A DNA stretch of 42,253 nt from Acidobacteriaceae bacterium (GTDB lineage: Bacteria; Acidobacteriota; Terriglobia; Terriglobales; Acidobacteriaceae): the NCBI GenBank assembly GCA_003131585.1, contig PKVW01000072.1:1-42253 (forward strand). Reading direction: 5' to 3'. Position 1 is the first letter of the stretch; each line of letters opens with the position of its first letter. Of the stretch, positions 25,060-33,983 are shown in pieces. The notes under the pieces are model-generated. The model worked only from the letters and a program-made list of their open reading frames with translations, was not told the origin of the DNA and did not search any database. A program made the position numbers and the translations under genes.

Positions 25060-25674
25060 TCAGATATCGCCTTGCCTGCCGCGAGTGTGAACATAAACCA
25101 GAGCGAAAGTTGAGCCGCTGCGCCCATCGTGTGGTTCGATGGCGACGACGTGCTGGTTGTCCTCCGTGCCAACTTTCAGCTCGGTGACAGGACCCGTATT
25201 GTCTCCTTCACATTTGAGCTGTTTGGAATGTTCGTCGTCGTTGACGTCGGCATGGGTATCGCCGCCGTGCTCTCGAGTGTGGCACTCGATCACCTTGCCA
25301 TACTTCTTCAGGCGTTCGCGGTAGTAGTCGATGACTTTGCCGGGTGCGTCCTCGGAATCGTATTTCGCGACCACCAGCTTCATACCGAACGCTTCGGTGA
25401 GGACGCCCACATTGAGCGCAGTGCTGTTTTCCTCGTCGTGCCGGAGGCGCGCCCCGGGATAGAGCGGCAATCCCGCTTTTCGAGCGTCCGCATCGTTGCC
25501 CATGTGCAGGTCACCGACGGAGCTTTGGATATCCAGGTTTTTGTCCTGACCGCTGTCTGGCTTTTGGACGGCAAAGCTCGGAACCGCCATTGCGATGCCG
25601 AATGCTACCGCGAGGGTCGAACGAAAGACGATCGAACGAAAGACGATCGGTCGAAAGATGATCGGTCGAAACAT
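25060..25674 (-). CDS. Exported protein, paralogue of the next gene
   Basis: This encodes 204 residues. The signal peptide is preceded by a repetitive FRP/S-I-V run (residues 2-16), then TLAVAFGIAMAVPSFA and cleavage. The mature part shares with its neighbour (25747-26352) the order: ‘LDIQSSVGDLHMGNDADARKAGLPLYPGA’, YDSEDAPGKVIDYYRERLKKYGKVIECHT and VAIEPHDGRSGSTFALVYVHTRG. These are likely extracytoplasmic. Function unknown. AAGGAGGACTCC is a strong ribosome site before ATG 25674. The N-terminal repeat comes from a 15-bp DNA repeat. Confidence 0.85.
   Translation of the reverse strand: MFRPIIFRPIVFRSIVFRSTLAVAFGIAMAVPSFAVQKPDSGQDKNLDIQSSVGDLHMGNDADARKAGLPLYPGARLRHDEENSTALNVGVLTEAFGMKLVVAKYDSEDAPGKVIDYYRERLKKYGKVIECHTREHGGDTHADVNDDEHSKQLKCEGDNTGPVTELKVGTEDNQHVVAIEPHDGRSGSTFALVYVHTRGRQGDI
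25619..25673. repeat. 15-bp tandem repeat in a signal-peptide region
   Basis: GAACGAAAGACGATC occurs twice exactly (25619-25633, 25634-25648), then as GGTCGAAAGATGATC (25649-25663) and a partial copy (25664-25673). Read on the minus strand it encodes five-residue units F-R-P/S-I-I/V. The unit length keeps frame whatever the copy number. Confidence 0.85.
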
Positions 25675-25746
25675 GGAGTCCTCCTTGGAGATCTCGGAAA
25701 CAAGATGCATAGAAACGGCAAGCTACGTCTCTGCAAAACGCGCGTC

Positions 25747-26352
25747 TTAGATATCGGCATCCTTGCCGTGCGTGCGTATATAAACCAGCGAGAAGCTCGA
25801 TCCCTGGCCTTCAGACTCGATGGCGACGATGTGCTGATCGTCTTTCTTTCCCACCTTTAGCTCAATGTTGTTGCCGTGGTCGCCTGCGCAAGTCAGCTCG
25901 TTCGAATCGCTCTTGGATCCGTGCGACCCCATCTTCATGTCCAAGTGCAGACTGGAAGTGTGGCATTCGAGCACGTTGCCATACTTCTTCAACTGGTCTT
26001 TGTAGAACGCGAGGATCTTGGCGGGGGCGTCGTCGGAATCGTATTCGAGGGCCACCACCTTCACGCCGTATCCGAAGCCGGAGATATTGACGTTGGCGCT
26101 CTTGTTGTCGCCGCTGGAATCTTTGGATTTCAGGTGCGCGCTCGGGTAGACAGCCAGGCCGGTATCCGCGGCGTCGGCATCGTTGGAGACGTGAATGCCG
26201 CCGGCGAAGGTCTTGATATCCACCTGCTTGTCCTGGCCGTTGGCTTCTTTCTTCACATTCACGCTGCACGCGGGCAGCAGCAGGAGCGCAGCGAAGCCGG
26301 CTCCAGCCGCGGCAACTACAATGACAAATGCGGAAAATTTATTGTTGCGCAT
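25747..26352 (-). CDS. Lipoprotein, paralogue of the preceding exported protein
   Basis: This encodes 201 residues. The N-terminus is a signal peptide II: hydrophobic core AFVIVVAAAGAGFAALLL and lipobox LPAC with Cys near residue 29. The mature part runs parallel to its neighbour (25060-25674): QVDIKTFAGGIHVSNDADAADTGLAVYPSAH, YDSDDAPAKILAFYKDQLKKYGNVLECHT and SSFSLVYIRTHGKDADI. So one copy is lipid-anchored and the other freely exported. GGAGGAAACTAAAC is the ribosome site. Its ATG lies inside the last codons of the GH3 gene (14-bp overlap), which implies coupled translation. Function unknown. Confidence 0.87.
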   Translation of the reverse strand: MRNNKFSAFVIVVAAAGAGFAALLLLPACSVNVKKEANGQDKQVDIKTFAGGIHVSNDADAADTGLAVYPSAHLKSKDSSGDNKSANVNISGFGYGVKVVALEYDSDDAPAKILAFYKDQLKKYGNVLECHTSSLHLDMKMGSHGSKSDSNELTCAGDHGNNIELKVGKKDDQHIVAIESEGQGSSFSLVYIRTHGKDADI

Positions 26353-28228
26353 GTTTAGTTTCCTCCCTGGCAACTTGCACTGGACGCTCGATGCCGGCGC
26401 CCCGCAGGGCTACATTGGGAATGCTTACAGGAAGATGCCCGCGAATGGCGATTTCCCCGAACAGCGCTTTGACGGCGCCTATCTCCGACACCGACGCGTT
26501 GGAAAACGTACACATGTAGTTCTCAATCTTGGGGAAGTCCGCCGCCAGGTATGGGTTTCCCATGGCGACGACCGCAGTCTTTTCCGCCGCGCGATCCAGC
26601 ACTTGCAGCAGCAGCGCGCCGGTGGCATCCGCCATCGCCATCGTATTCCCGACCTTTTCCGCGGTCGGGGTCGCATAAACAGCGGCCACTACAATCCTGG
26701 CTTCGTTCACTGCCTTCAGCACTTCGTCGCTCATCCCGGAGGCGATGCGCGGGTCCACGTAAATGACGTGTGCGTCCGGGATGCGGGCGCGAAATTCGCG
26801 CGCGAAAGCGCGCCCGGAATCCGTCCGCACATCGTCGGAGAAGAGCACCGCGACCACCTGATTGTGCGTCTCTTCTATTGTGGTATACGGAAGCGCGGCC
26901 TTCGCGGTTCCATTCTTGAGCGATGATTTGAGGGGCAGAACCTTGCCATTGTCGCGCACCAGCGTAACCGCGGCATCGGCCACCTGCTGGCCGAAAGCGA
27001 GGTTTGCCGGCTTGCCCACCAGGTCCGCGAGGGCGTTCACATCCACCAGGCGGGCGTCCTGCAGGCCGAGAGACGCCTTTGCCTTCAAGATCTTGAGCAC
27101 AGAGCGGTCAAGGCGTTCGCGGGAGATCTCCCCCGACTGAACCGCCTGGAGCATGGCGTTGTACGAGGCGGGGAAATCGGCGGGGATGAGCAGCAGGTCG
27201 TTGCCGGCCTTGAAAGCCTCGACCGAGGCCCGGCCAATGTTGTTGGCGAAAAGGCGGGTCAGACCGGCCATGTCGAGCGCATCGGTGACGATGATTCCCT
27301 TGAAGCCAAGCTGTTTTTCCAGCAGGTCAGAGACGATCACCGGCGAAATCGTGGCCACGTGGTTGGGATCGGGATCGAGCGCGGGCACAGTTACGTGCGC
27401 CACCATGACCGAATCGACCCCGGCCGCGATGGCCTGGCGAAAAGGCGGCAGTTCAATGGAGTCGAGGTGAGCGCGGTCTACGTTGACGCTGGCCATGCCG
27501 AGATGCGAATTGGTGGCCGTGTCTCCGTGGCCGGGAAAGTGTTTGACCGTGGTCAGCATCCCGCCCTCATGCGCGCCTTTGATATAAGCCGCAACCAGAT
27601 CTCCGACCTGCTTAGGATCTTCTCCGAAGGAACGTATGTTAATGATGGGATTGGCCGGGTTCGAGTTCACGTCGGCGTCGGGGAAAAAATTCCAGTGAAT
27701 GCCGATGGCGCCGGACTCTTCGGCGGTGATGCGGCCGAACTTCTCAGCGTCTTCTGCCTTGCCGTCTCCGCCGAAAGCCATGGCATGCGGAAAGACTGTG
27801 GTTCCCATCAGGCGCATTGAGACGCCCCGTTCAAAATCGGCCGCGAACAGCAGCGGAAGCTTCGAATCGCCTTGCAGGCGGTTGAGAAGTTCGGCGGCTT
27901 CGTAGGGTTCGCTGCGCAGAAGATACGGGCCGTCCACATGTACCGTCATGGCGAATGAGCCCACGTGATACTTCTGCATAGCCTCGCGCAGTTGCAGGTA
28001 TTCCGGATTTTCCACGTTGAGAAAACTGGCGCGGCACCGGATCATGAACACCTGGCCGATCTTCTCTTCGAGAGTCAGCTTGTGCAGCGTCTTCTCGGCC
28101 CATCTTTCGCCGTCGCGGGTCAAATGAATGGGACCGGGACGCTGATATTTGTCCTTATCCTTGTCCTTGGCAGACGCCGCCGCCGCCAGCACGAGAGTCA
28201 ACAGTAAGAGGGCAAGAGTGCGATGCAT
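26339..28228 (-). CDS. Glycoside hydrolase family 3 (beta-N-acetylhexosaminidase-like)
   Basis: This encodes 629 residues with a signal peptide (HRTLALLLLTLVLAAAASA) and a lysine/aspartate-rich mature start (KDKDKDKYQRPG). The GH3 (beta/alpha)8 domain spans about 50-370: LLFAADFERGVSMRL, the KHFPGHGDT motif (about 229-236) and VTDALDMAGL with nucleophile D316. A C-terminal GH3-C domain follows. The presence of K-H-x-P-G-H-G and D-A-L-D-M fits the NagZ/hexosaminidase side, acting on muropeptides or chitin-type sugars, and it would work outside the cytoplasm. It leads an operon with two paralogous exported proteins. Confidence 0.9.
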   Translation of the reverse strand: MHRTLALLLLTLVLAAAASAKDKDKDKYQRPGPIHLTRDGERWAEKTLHKLTLEEKIGQVFMIRCRASFLNVENPEYLQLREAMQKYHVGSFAMTVHVDGPYLLRSEPYEAAELLNRLQGDSKLPLLFAADFERGVSMRLMGTTVFPHAMAFGGDGKAEDAEKFGRITAEESGAIGIHWNFFPDADVNSNPANPIINIRSFGEDPKQVGDLVAAYIKGAHEGGMLTTVKHFPGHGDTATNSHLGMASVNVDRAHLDSIELPPFRQAIAAGVDSVMVAHVTVPALDPDPNHVATISPVIVSDLLEKQLGFKGIIVTDALDMAGLTRLFANNIGRASVEAFKAGNDLLLIPADFPASYNAMLQAVQSGEISRERLDRSVLKILKAKASLGLQDARLVDVNALADLVGKPANLAFGQQVADAAVTLVRDNGKVLPLKSSLKNGTAKAALPYTTIEETHNQVVAVLFSDDVRTDSGRAFAREFRARIPDAHVIYVDPRIASGMSDEVLKAVNEARIVVAAVYATPTAEKVGNTMAMADATGALLLQVLDRAAEKTAVVAMGNPYLAADFPKIENYMCTFSNASVSEIGAVKALFGEIAIRGHLPVSIPNVALRGAGIERPVQVAREETKHAQQ

Positions 28229-28284
28229 GCACAAAACGATAGCAGAAACGGCGGGGTGCGGGCGTCCTGCTCGTCCATCTGGAT

Positions 28285-29244
28285 TCATCCGCGAAAACCT
28301 GCGGCCAGTGAAGTTTCGGTCTTGGCCACGGCTTCGTGCTGAATCTGCGCATCGTCGCCAAAGCCGCGCAGCCAGTGAACCTCCGGCTCACGGCGAAACC
28401 AGGTCATCTGGCGCTTGGCGTAGTTGCGATGAGCCTGCTGCGCAGCTTGTAGTGCCTGCTCGCGAGTAAGTTCTCCGCGAAGAACCTGCACTGCCTGCTG
28501 GTAGCCGAGTGAAGACAGCGGGCCGGCCGCGTCGCCGTATTTCTCAAGCAGACGCTGCGTCTCTTCGACCAAGCCAGCTTCGAACATCTGTTGCGCGCGG
28601 CGGTTGATCCGATCATAGAGGGCCTGACGATCGGGATCGAGACCGAGGCGCAGGATGCGGAAGCCGCGCAGGGGATCGCGCCCGCGTTGCTGCCAGAGTT
28701 CCGTCATCTTCTGGCGCGAAGCTACGCAGACTTCGATGGCGCGGACGAGCTTGGGCGTGTCGTTGGCATGAATCTTCTCGGCGGCTGCGCGATCCAGGCG
28801 GCGCAGAATGCGATGAAGGTAACTGGAGCCGCGGCTGTCGGACCGTTCGCGCAATCGCTCGCGCAGTTCTTCGGAGCGCTGCGGGCCGGGGAAGAGCCCT
28901 TCGAGCAGGGCGCGCAGGTAGAGTCCGGTCCCGCCCACGAGAATGGGCGAATGCCCGCGGGCCTTGATCTCCTCAAGCACTTGCCGCGACTGGCGGGCAT
29001 ATGCGCCGGCAGTGATGTGGCTGGTGGGCGCGACGCAATCGAGCAAGTGATGCGGCGCGCGGGCGCGTTCGGAAGATGTGGGTTTGGCGGTGCCGATGTC
29101 AAACTCGCGGTACATGGCGACGGAATCGCAGTTCACGATCTCGCCGCCGAAACGTTCGGCGAGTGCCAGAGAAAGCGCAGTCTTTCCGCTGGCCGTGGGG
29201 CCAAGCACAACTACCAGCAGCGGTTCAGGCTGCACGGAAGCCAC
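28285..29244 (-). CDS. miaA: tRNA dimethylallyltransferase MiaA
   Basis: This encodes 319 residues from GTG 29244, or 330 from TTG 29277. MiaA transfers a dimethylallyl group to A37 of tRNAs reading UNN codons. The P-loop is GPTASGKTALSLALA, followed by NCDSVAMYREFDIGTAKPTSSE, HHLLDCV, ILVGGTGLYLRALLEGLFPG, and the C-terminal RQMTWFRREPEVHWL. The 53-residue membrane protein gene ends at 29247, so translation is probably coupled. The start remains uncertain. Confidence 0.93.
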   Translation of the reverse strand: MASVQPEPLLVVVLGPTASGKTALSLALAERFGGEIVNCDSVAMYREFDIGTAKPTSSERARAPHHLLDCVAPTSHITAGAYARQSRQVLEEIKARGHSPILVGGTGLYLRALLEGLFPGPQRSEELRERLRERSDSRGSSYLHRILRRLDRAAAEKIHANDTPKLVRAIEVCVASRQKMTELWQQRGRDPLRGFRILRLGLDPDRQALYDRINRRAQQMFEAGLVEETQRLLEKYGDAAGPLSSLGYQQAVQVLRGELTREQALQAAQQAHRNYAKRQMTWFRREPEVHWLRGFGDDAQIQHEAVAKTETSLAAGFRG

Positions 29245-29246
29245 CG

Positions 29247-29408
29247 TCAGCGCACGCTCCAGCGGATGACGTGCCAATAGCGAATCAAAATGAGGACGAG
29301 CAGCAGGAAGGCGATCAGCAGCAGGCCGGAGGTTTCCGTGGCATAAATTGCGTGCCGCCGATGCTTGGGGGCGGAGTCGTTCTGGCGTGGAGCGTTAACC
29401 ACGGCCAT
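29247..29408 (-). CDS. 53-residue single-pass membrane protein
   Basis: The minus strand from ATG 29408 to TGA 29247 encodes MAVVNAPRQNDSAPKHRRHA then IYATETS, a hydrophobic helix GLLLIAFLLLVLILI and the polar end RYWHVIRWSVR. So it has a basic/polar N-terminal domain, a single membrane helix and an aromatic/basic tail. This arrangement is seen upstream of miaA in Acidobacteria as I remember it. It ends 3 bases before the GTG of miaA. Function unknown. Confidence 0.7.
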   Translation of the reverse strand: MAVVNAPRQNDSAPKHRRHAIYATETSGLLLIAFLLLVLILIRYWHVIRWSVR

Positions 29409-29685
29409 ATTGTACGCCGCGCGCAAACTCGCGCGCGCGACGTGAAATCATTTTTACGCATCGGGCGCGGCGGCTTGGTGCTACACGACGCGTCGTCGGT
29501 CGTCGTCCATCGTCTCATGCCCGCCACACCTCCGCCAGTGGACTGTCGACTTTTGACCTAACCCCTTGAGTGAAGCTCTTGGGGGTTCCCGCCAGCGCGA
29601 TCTTCCATGGAACCAAACTCACGAATCGCGCGTAATCACGTCTAAGAGGCTGGGCGGGAGTGTGCCTGCCCGGCGGAGGATTCTT

Positions 29686-30510
29686 ATGAAACGCATGGGT
29701 CTTGAACGCTGGATGTTCCTAGTTCTGATGCTGGGCGTTGCTTGCTCCTGGGTGGCGCTGCCGGCGCGGGCTGACGACTGGTCAAAAACTTATACCCTCA
29801 CCGGCAAGCCCGATCTGCGGGTGGACACATCCGACGCCAACATTCACGTCTCCACCTGGGACCGGAACACCATCGAAGCCAAGGTGACGACCGTGCGCTA
29901 CAAGATTGGCGGCGATGGCATTCGGATCGAAGAGCACCAGGCGGGCGACGTGGTTGAGATTGACGTGCGCTACCCGCGGCATGGTGTAACGGTCAACTTT
30001 GGCAACTACAGCAATCATCGCGTCGACTTTACCATCCATATGCCGCGCGAGGGCCGTGTGGACCTGCGTACCGGCGACGGTAAGATCGAGCTTGGCAACT
30101 TCAAAGGAGAGATGCAACTGCGCAGCGGCGATGGCTCGCAGGGAATCGAAGCGGTCGACGGCAAACTGCGGGCAATGACCGGAGATGGCCACATCCGCAC
30201 CAATGGCCGCTTTGACGAGCTCGACCTGAAGACAGGCGATGGGCGCCTTGAGGCCAGGGCGACTGCGGGTTCGGCGCTGGCCACGAGTTGGCGGCTCGAA
30301 AGCGGTGACGGCACAGTGACGCTGGAAGTGCCGGAAAACCTGGCCGCCGACGTGGACCTGCACACCGGCGATGGCCACATCGATCTGGACATGCCGGTCA
30401 CGACCTCAGGCAAGATTCGCGAAGGCGAAGTTCGCGGCAAACTGAACGGCGGCGGAAATCTGCTGATGATTCATACGGGAGATGGATCGATCCGGCTGCG
30501 GAAGAGCTAG
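29686..30510 (+). CDS. Exported DUF4097-type beta-solenoid protein
   Basis: This encodes 274 residues with a signal peptide (ERWMFLVLMLGVACSWVALPARA) and start ATG 29686 behind GGAGGATTCTT. The mature part is a repetitive beta structure like DUF4097 ‘adhesin-like’ proteins: LRVDTSDANIHVSTWD, then seven T/S-G-D-G motifs (LRTGDGKIE, LRSGDGSQ, MTGDGHIR, LKTGDGRLE, ESGDGTVT, HTGDGHID, HTGDGSIR). Each T-G-D-G probably forms a turn in a right-handed solenoid. Function unknown; the family appears often in Acidobacteria. Confidence 0.85.
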   Translation: MKRMGLERWMFLVLMLGVACSWVALPARADDWSKTYTLTGKPDLRVDTSDANIHVSTWDRNTIEAKVTTVRYKIGGDGIRIEEHQAGDVVEIDVRYPRHGVTVNFGNYSNHRVDFTIHMPREGRVDLRTGDGKIELGNFKGEMQLRSGDGSQGIEAVDGKLRAMTGDGHIRTNGRFDELDLKTGDGRLEARATAGSALATSWRLESGDGTVTLEVPENLAADVDLHTGDGHIDLDMPVTTSGKIREGEVRGKLNGGGNLLMIHTGDGSIRLRKS

Positions 30511-30546
30511 CGGAAACGAAGCGAGCCAAACGCGCGATTGTTGAGT

Positions 30547-30659
30547 CGCAAAGAACGCGGCCCTTCGGCGCGTCTCGCGTGCTCAGGGCAGGCTACTTCG
30601 CGCCGCGCGCCCAGACCCCTTCCGCTTCGCCCAGAGCAGGCTCTCGTTGCGCAAAGAAC
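30547..30659. repeat. Intergenic repeat cluster
   Basis: A direct repeat CGCAAAGAAC (30547-30556 and 30650-30659) brackets two cores of the CCCTTCGG...CTCAGGGCAGGC type (30561-30596 and from about 30616). It resembles a small composite of the palindromes found inside genes here. Confidence 0.6.
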
Positions 30660-30713
30660 CTTTGCTCAGGATGACGAAACTGCGCGGCATTTCGAGCCAG
30701 GACTGCCAGGCCT

Positions 30714-30719
30714 TATACT
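30714..30719 (+). promoter_or_regulatory. -10 element of the M13 peptidase gene
   Basis: TATACT lies about 80 bases before ATG 30799, giving a leader near 70 bases with GAGGGG as ribosome site. Confidence 0.35.
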
Positions 30720-30798
30720 CTTGGGTCCGGCGATTTCGATTCGGTGATCATGCTGCTTGAGCAGTGTCGTCGGCAGGCAGCCAGAAAGAGGGGCTCTC

Positions 30799-32847
30799 AT
30801 GGCAATCCCGCGTACTTGTGTCATTGCGCTTGTGGCCGCATCGCTACTTTCCTTGGCTAGCTCTTTGGCCAACGCACAACAGCCCGCAGCCGCCGCATCG
30901 AAGCCAGAACCGGCGCTGGATGTCACGTCGATGGATCGGAGCGTGGATCCTTGCGTGGACTTCTTCAAGTATTCGTGCGGCGGGTGGATGAAGAGCAACC
31001 CGATTCCTCCCGACCAGTCTTCGTGGGACACGTACTCGAAGATGCAGGACGAAAACCTGGGCCGGCTGCGTGGAATTTTGGAGGCCGCCTCGGCGCCTGA
31101 CCCCAAGCGCAATGCGGCCACGCAGAAGATTGGCGACTACTATTCTTCCTGCACCGACGAGAAGGCGATCGAGGCCAAGGGGGCGGAGCCGCTCAAGCCG
31201 GAGTTGGAGCGAATTGCGAAGATCGGGTCCAAGGCGGAAATCGCCGATGTGGCCGCAGCCCTTGTTCATGACAATGTCCTATTTCGTTTCGACTCTACCC
31301 AGGACTTCAGAGATGCGAGTCAAGTGATCGCGGAAGCGGACCAGGGCGGACTCGGCCTGCCCGACCGCGATTACTATGTGAAAGACGACGCCAAGTCGGT
31401 CGATCTGCGCAAGGCTTATGTGGCGCACGTGCAGAAGATGTTCGGGTTGCTGGGCGACCAGCCGGAGGTGGCGGCCGCGGAAGCGCAGACGGTGATGCGT
31501 ATCGAAACCGCGCTGGCGAAGGGCTCGATGACGCGGGTAGAGCGTCGTGAACCGAAGAATCTGGATCACAAGATGACCGGTGGGGAGCTGGAGAAGATCA
31601 GTCCTGATTTTCAGTGGCAGGGTTACTTCGCGAAGGTAGGGCTGCCTTCGCTGGTGTCGCTGAATGTGGCGTCCCCCGGCTTCTTTAAGGCCATGAACGA
31701 GGAGCTCGAAAAGGAAAGCTTGGCGGACTGGAAAACTTATCTGCGCTGGCACCTCGTGCATGCGGATGCGCCGTTCCTCGCGGCGGCATTTCTGAACGAG
31801 AACTTCGCTTTTTACGGAAAGACTTTGCGAGGCCAGCAGGAATTGCAGCCGAGTTGGAAGCGCTGCACGGAGTATGTAGACGGCGATCTGGGAGAAGCGC
31901 TGGGCCAGGTGTACGTGGAGAAGTATTTCGGTGCAGACGCTAAACAGCAGGCGTTGAAAATGGTGAAGGAAATCGATGCGGCGATGCAACAGGATATCGA
32001 GTCGTTGCCGTGGATGTCCGCAGCCACCAAGCAGCAGGCGCTGGTCAAACTGCATGGGATGGCTAACAAGATCGGGTATCCCGAAAAGTGGCGTGACTAC
32101 GGCAAGCTGGGGATCGTGCGCGGGGACGAACTGGGCAATGTGGCGCGAGCACGGAAATTTGAATTCGACCGGCAACTGGCCAAAATCGGCAAGCCGGTGG
32201 ACCGGGGCGAGTGGGGCATGACTCCGCCCACGGTGAACGCATACTACAACCCGCAGATGAACGACATTAACTTTCCGGCGGGAGTGCTGCAGCCGCCGGC
32301 GTTCGATCCCGCCTCCGACGCCGCTCCAAACTACGGCGACACGGGCGGCACTATCGGACACGAACTCACGCACGGCTTCGACGACGAAGGCCGCCAGTTC
32401 GACGCTCAGGGCAACCTGCGCGACTGGTGGACCGCGGACGATGGCAAAGAGTTTGTGAAGCGGGCCAGTTGCATTTCAGACCAGTATTCGACTTATACGA
32501 TCATCGACGACATCAAGATCAACGGCAAGCTGACGCTGGGCGAGGATGTCGCCGACCTGGGCGGGCTGATCATGGCTTATATGGCGTGGAAGGAAGACGT
32601 TAAGGGACAGAACCTGCAACCGCTCGATGGTCTCACTCCCGGCCAGAGATTTTTCGTGGGCTACGGGCAAAGTTGGTGTGGCGAATCCCGCGACGAGACG
32701 AAGAGGCTACGCGCCACGGTGGACCCGCATTCTCCGGAGAAATACCGCACGAATGGCGTGGTCTCGAACATGCCGGAATTCCAGGAAGCGTTCCACTGCA
32801 AGGCAGGATCGCCGATGGTGAATCAGAACCGTTGCCGCGTGTGGTAG
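30799..32847 (+). CDS. M13-family zinc metallopeptidase
   Basis: This encodes 682 residues with a signal peptide (TCVIALVAASLLSLASSLANA). Mature start SVDPCVDFFKYSCGGWM is typical of M13 (neprilysin/PepO). The zinc site is HELTH (521-525) in GGTIGHELTHGFDDEGRQFD, third ligand E582 and D586 in GEDVADLGG. The protein ends in C-R-V-W, the family signature. These peptidases act outside the cytoplasm on oligopeptides; the substrate is unknown. Confidence 0.95.
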   Translation: MAIPRTCVIALVAASLLSLASSLANAQQPAAAASKPEPALDVTSMDRSVDPCVDFFKYSCGGWMKSNPIPPDQSSWDTYSKMQDENLGRLRGILEAASAPDPKRNAATQKIGDYYSSCTDEKAIEAKGAEPLKPELERIAKIGSKAEIADVAAALVHDNVLFRFDSTQDFRDASQVIAEADQGGLGLPDRDYYVKDDAKSVDLRKAYVAHVQKMFGLLGDQPEVAAAEAQTVMRIETALAKGSMTRVERREPKNLDHKMTGGELEKISPDFQWQGYFAKVGLPSLVSLNVASPGFFKAMNEELEKESLADWKTYLRWHLVHADAPFLAAAFLNENFAFYGKTLRGQQELQPSWKRCTEYVDGDLGEALGQVYVEKYFGADAKQQALKMVKEIDAAMQQDIESLPWMSAATKQQALVKLHGMANKIGYPEKWRDYGKLGIVRGDELGNVARARKFEFDRQLAKIGKPVDRGEWGMTPPTVNAYYNPQMNDINFPAGVLQPPAFDPASDAAPNYGDTGGTIGHELTHGFDDEGRQFDAQGNLRDWWTADDGKEFVKRASCISDQYSTYTIIDDIKINGKLTLGEDVADLGGLIMAYMAWKEDVKGQNLQPLDGLTPGQRFFVGYGQSWCGESRDETKRLRATVDPHSPEKYRTNGVVSNMPEFQEAFHCKAGSPMVNQNRCRVW

Positions 32848-32899
32848 CAGAAAACTTTTCGGTATTCGTCGAGGTTGGCTTTCGCAAGAAGGAAAGGAA

Positions 32900-33982
32900 C
32901 TATTCCAGATCCTCTTTGCTGGGGTTGTAGAAGAAGGTGAAGCGCAGCGCCAGATATTGTCCGCCAAAATCGCTGGGCAAGGCAGGAAACGGGTTCGACG
33001 CGGTAATGCCGGCCCAAGCCGCGCGATCGAGGGGAACGTCCCCGGAACCGGCCGCCAGCTTCATGCCCGCGACCTTTCCATCTTTGGTAATAGCGAACTC
33101 GATGGTTAGCTTTCCTTTTTTCATCTGTGCGGATTCCGGAATTGCGTTGTACCAATTCTCACGCACGTCATGGAGCACACGCTGGAGGTATGGGCCGAAA
33201 TCGACGCCCATGGTATCGCTAAGGATCTCGAGGTTGCCCACCTGGCGGCCGTGTGCGCCCGTCCCCAGGCCAAAGTCGCCGCCATTACCCTGCTGGCCGC
33301 CACCTCCCCGTTTGGTAGCCGCCGCCCGAGTCGCCTCCTGAATCGCCGAACCCGCCGACATGGAACCGGCATACTTCCTAAAGTCATTATTGGCGTTTGG
33401 CTTGGCTGGCGTTTGCAACGGCGCGATCTGCGGATTGGGCGCCTGCTGCGGTTGGGGCGCAGTCTGGTTTTGCGAAAAACCGCCAGACGATTGCGCGGGT
33501 GGCGCTATCTGGGGCGCACTCGACCCCGGCGCTCCGGGCGGCGGTGTAGCCAAAATCTTTCGCAATTCCTTGACATCCAGCTCAGGATGCCGCGACATCG
33601 CGATGCGGTCTTTGTCGGAAGCAATGTTCGTGTTCGGCTTGTGTTGCAGCTTCTGCAAGTCGGGCGGAAGCTCCAGGAACGTTACATCATTGGCGTTCAA
33701 CTTTCTCACCGCGACCACCGGGTGAGGAAGGTATTTCCCAAAGTAGAGCAACAAGATGATAACGGAGTGGACAATTACGGAGATATAGATGGCTTCGCGG
33801 CGGCGGGAGCGCGCCAGATCGTCCTGCAACTGGATAAGCAGATGCGGCACGCGGGCAGCATCGTCATCCAGATCGCGGTAGGCCGTTTCCCACCCCTGAG
33901 CATCGTAGAGGCCGAGCTGTTCCGGCTGAGGCTTCTCGGGAGGAGCCACTGGATCCTGGAATGGAATTTGCGTGAGCGGCAT
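32900..33982 (-). CDS. TonB-like energy-transducer protein
   Basis: This encodes 360 residues. A cytoplasmic N-terminus of about 60 residues is followed by one membrane helix (AIYISVIVHSVIILLLYFG), a long Pro/Gln/Ala-rich periplasmic linker with a glycine patch (KRGGGGQQGNGGDFGLG), and a C-terminal TonB-like domain (VRENWYNAIPESAQMKKGKLTIEFAITKDGKVAGMKL...LDRAAWAGI). This is the layout of TonB/TolA-type proteins that couple proton force to outer-membrane transport. Partner exbB/exbD genes are not in the window. A 15-bp tandem repeat precedes the start. Confidence 0.85.
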   Translation of the reverse strand: MPLTQIPFQDPVAPPEKPQPEQLGLYDAQGWETAYRDLDDDAARVPHLLIQLQDDLARSRRREAIYISVIVHSVIILLLYFGKYLPHPVVAVRKLNANDVTFLELPPDLQKLQHKPNTNIASDKDRIAMSRHPELDVKELRKILATPPPGAPGSSAPQIAPPAQSSGGFSQNQTAPQPQQAPNPQIAPLQTPAKPNANNDFRKYAGSMSAGSAIQEATRAAATKRGGGGQQGNGGDFGLGTGAHGRQVGNLEILSDTMGVDFGPYLQRVLHDVRENWYNAIPESAQMKKGKLTIEFAITKDGKVAGMKLAAGSGDVPLDRAAWAGITASNPFPALPSDFGGQYLALRFTFFYNPSKEDLE

Positions 33983-33983
33983 G

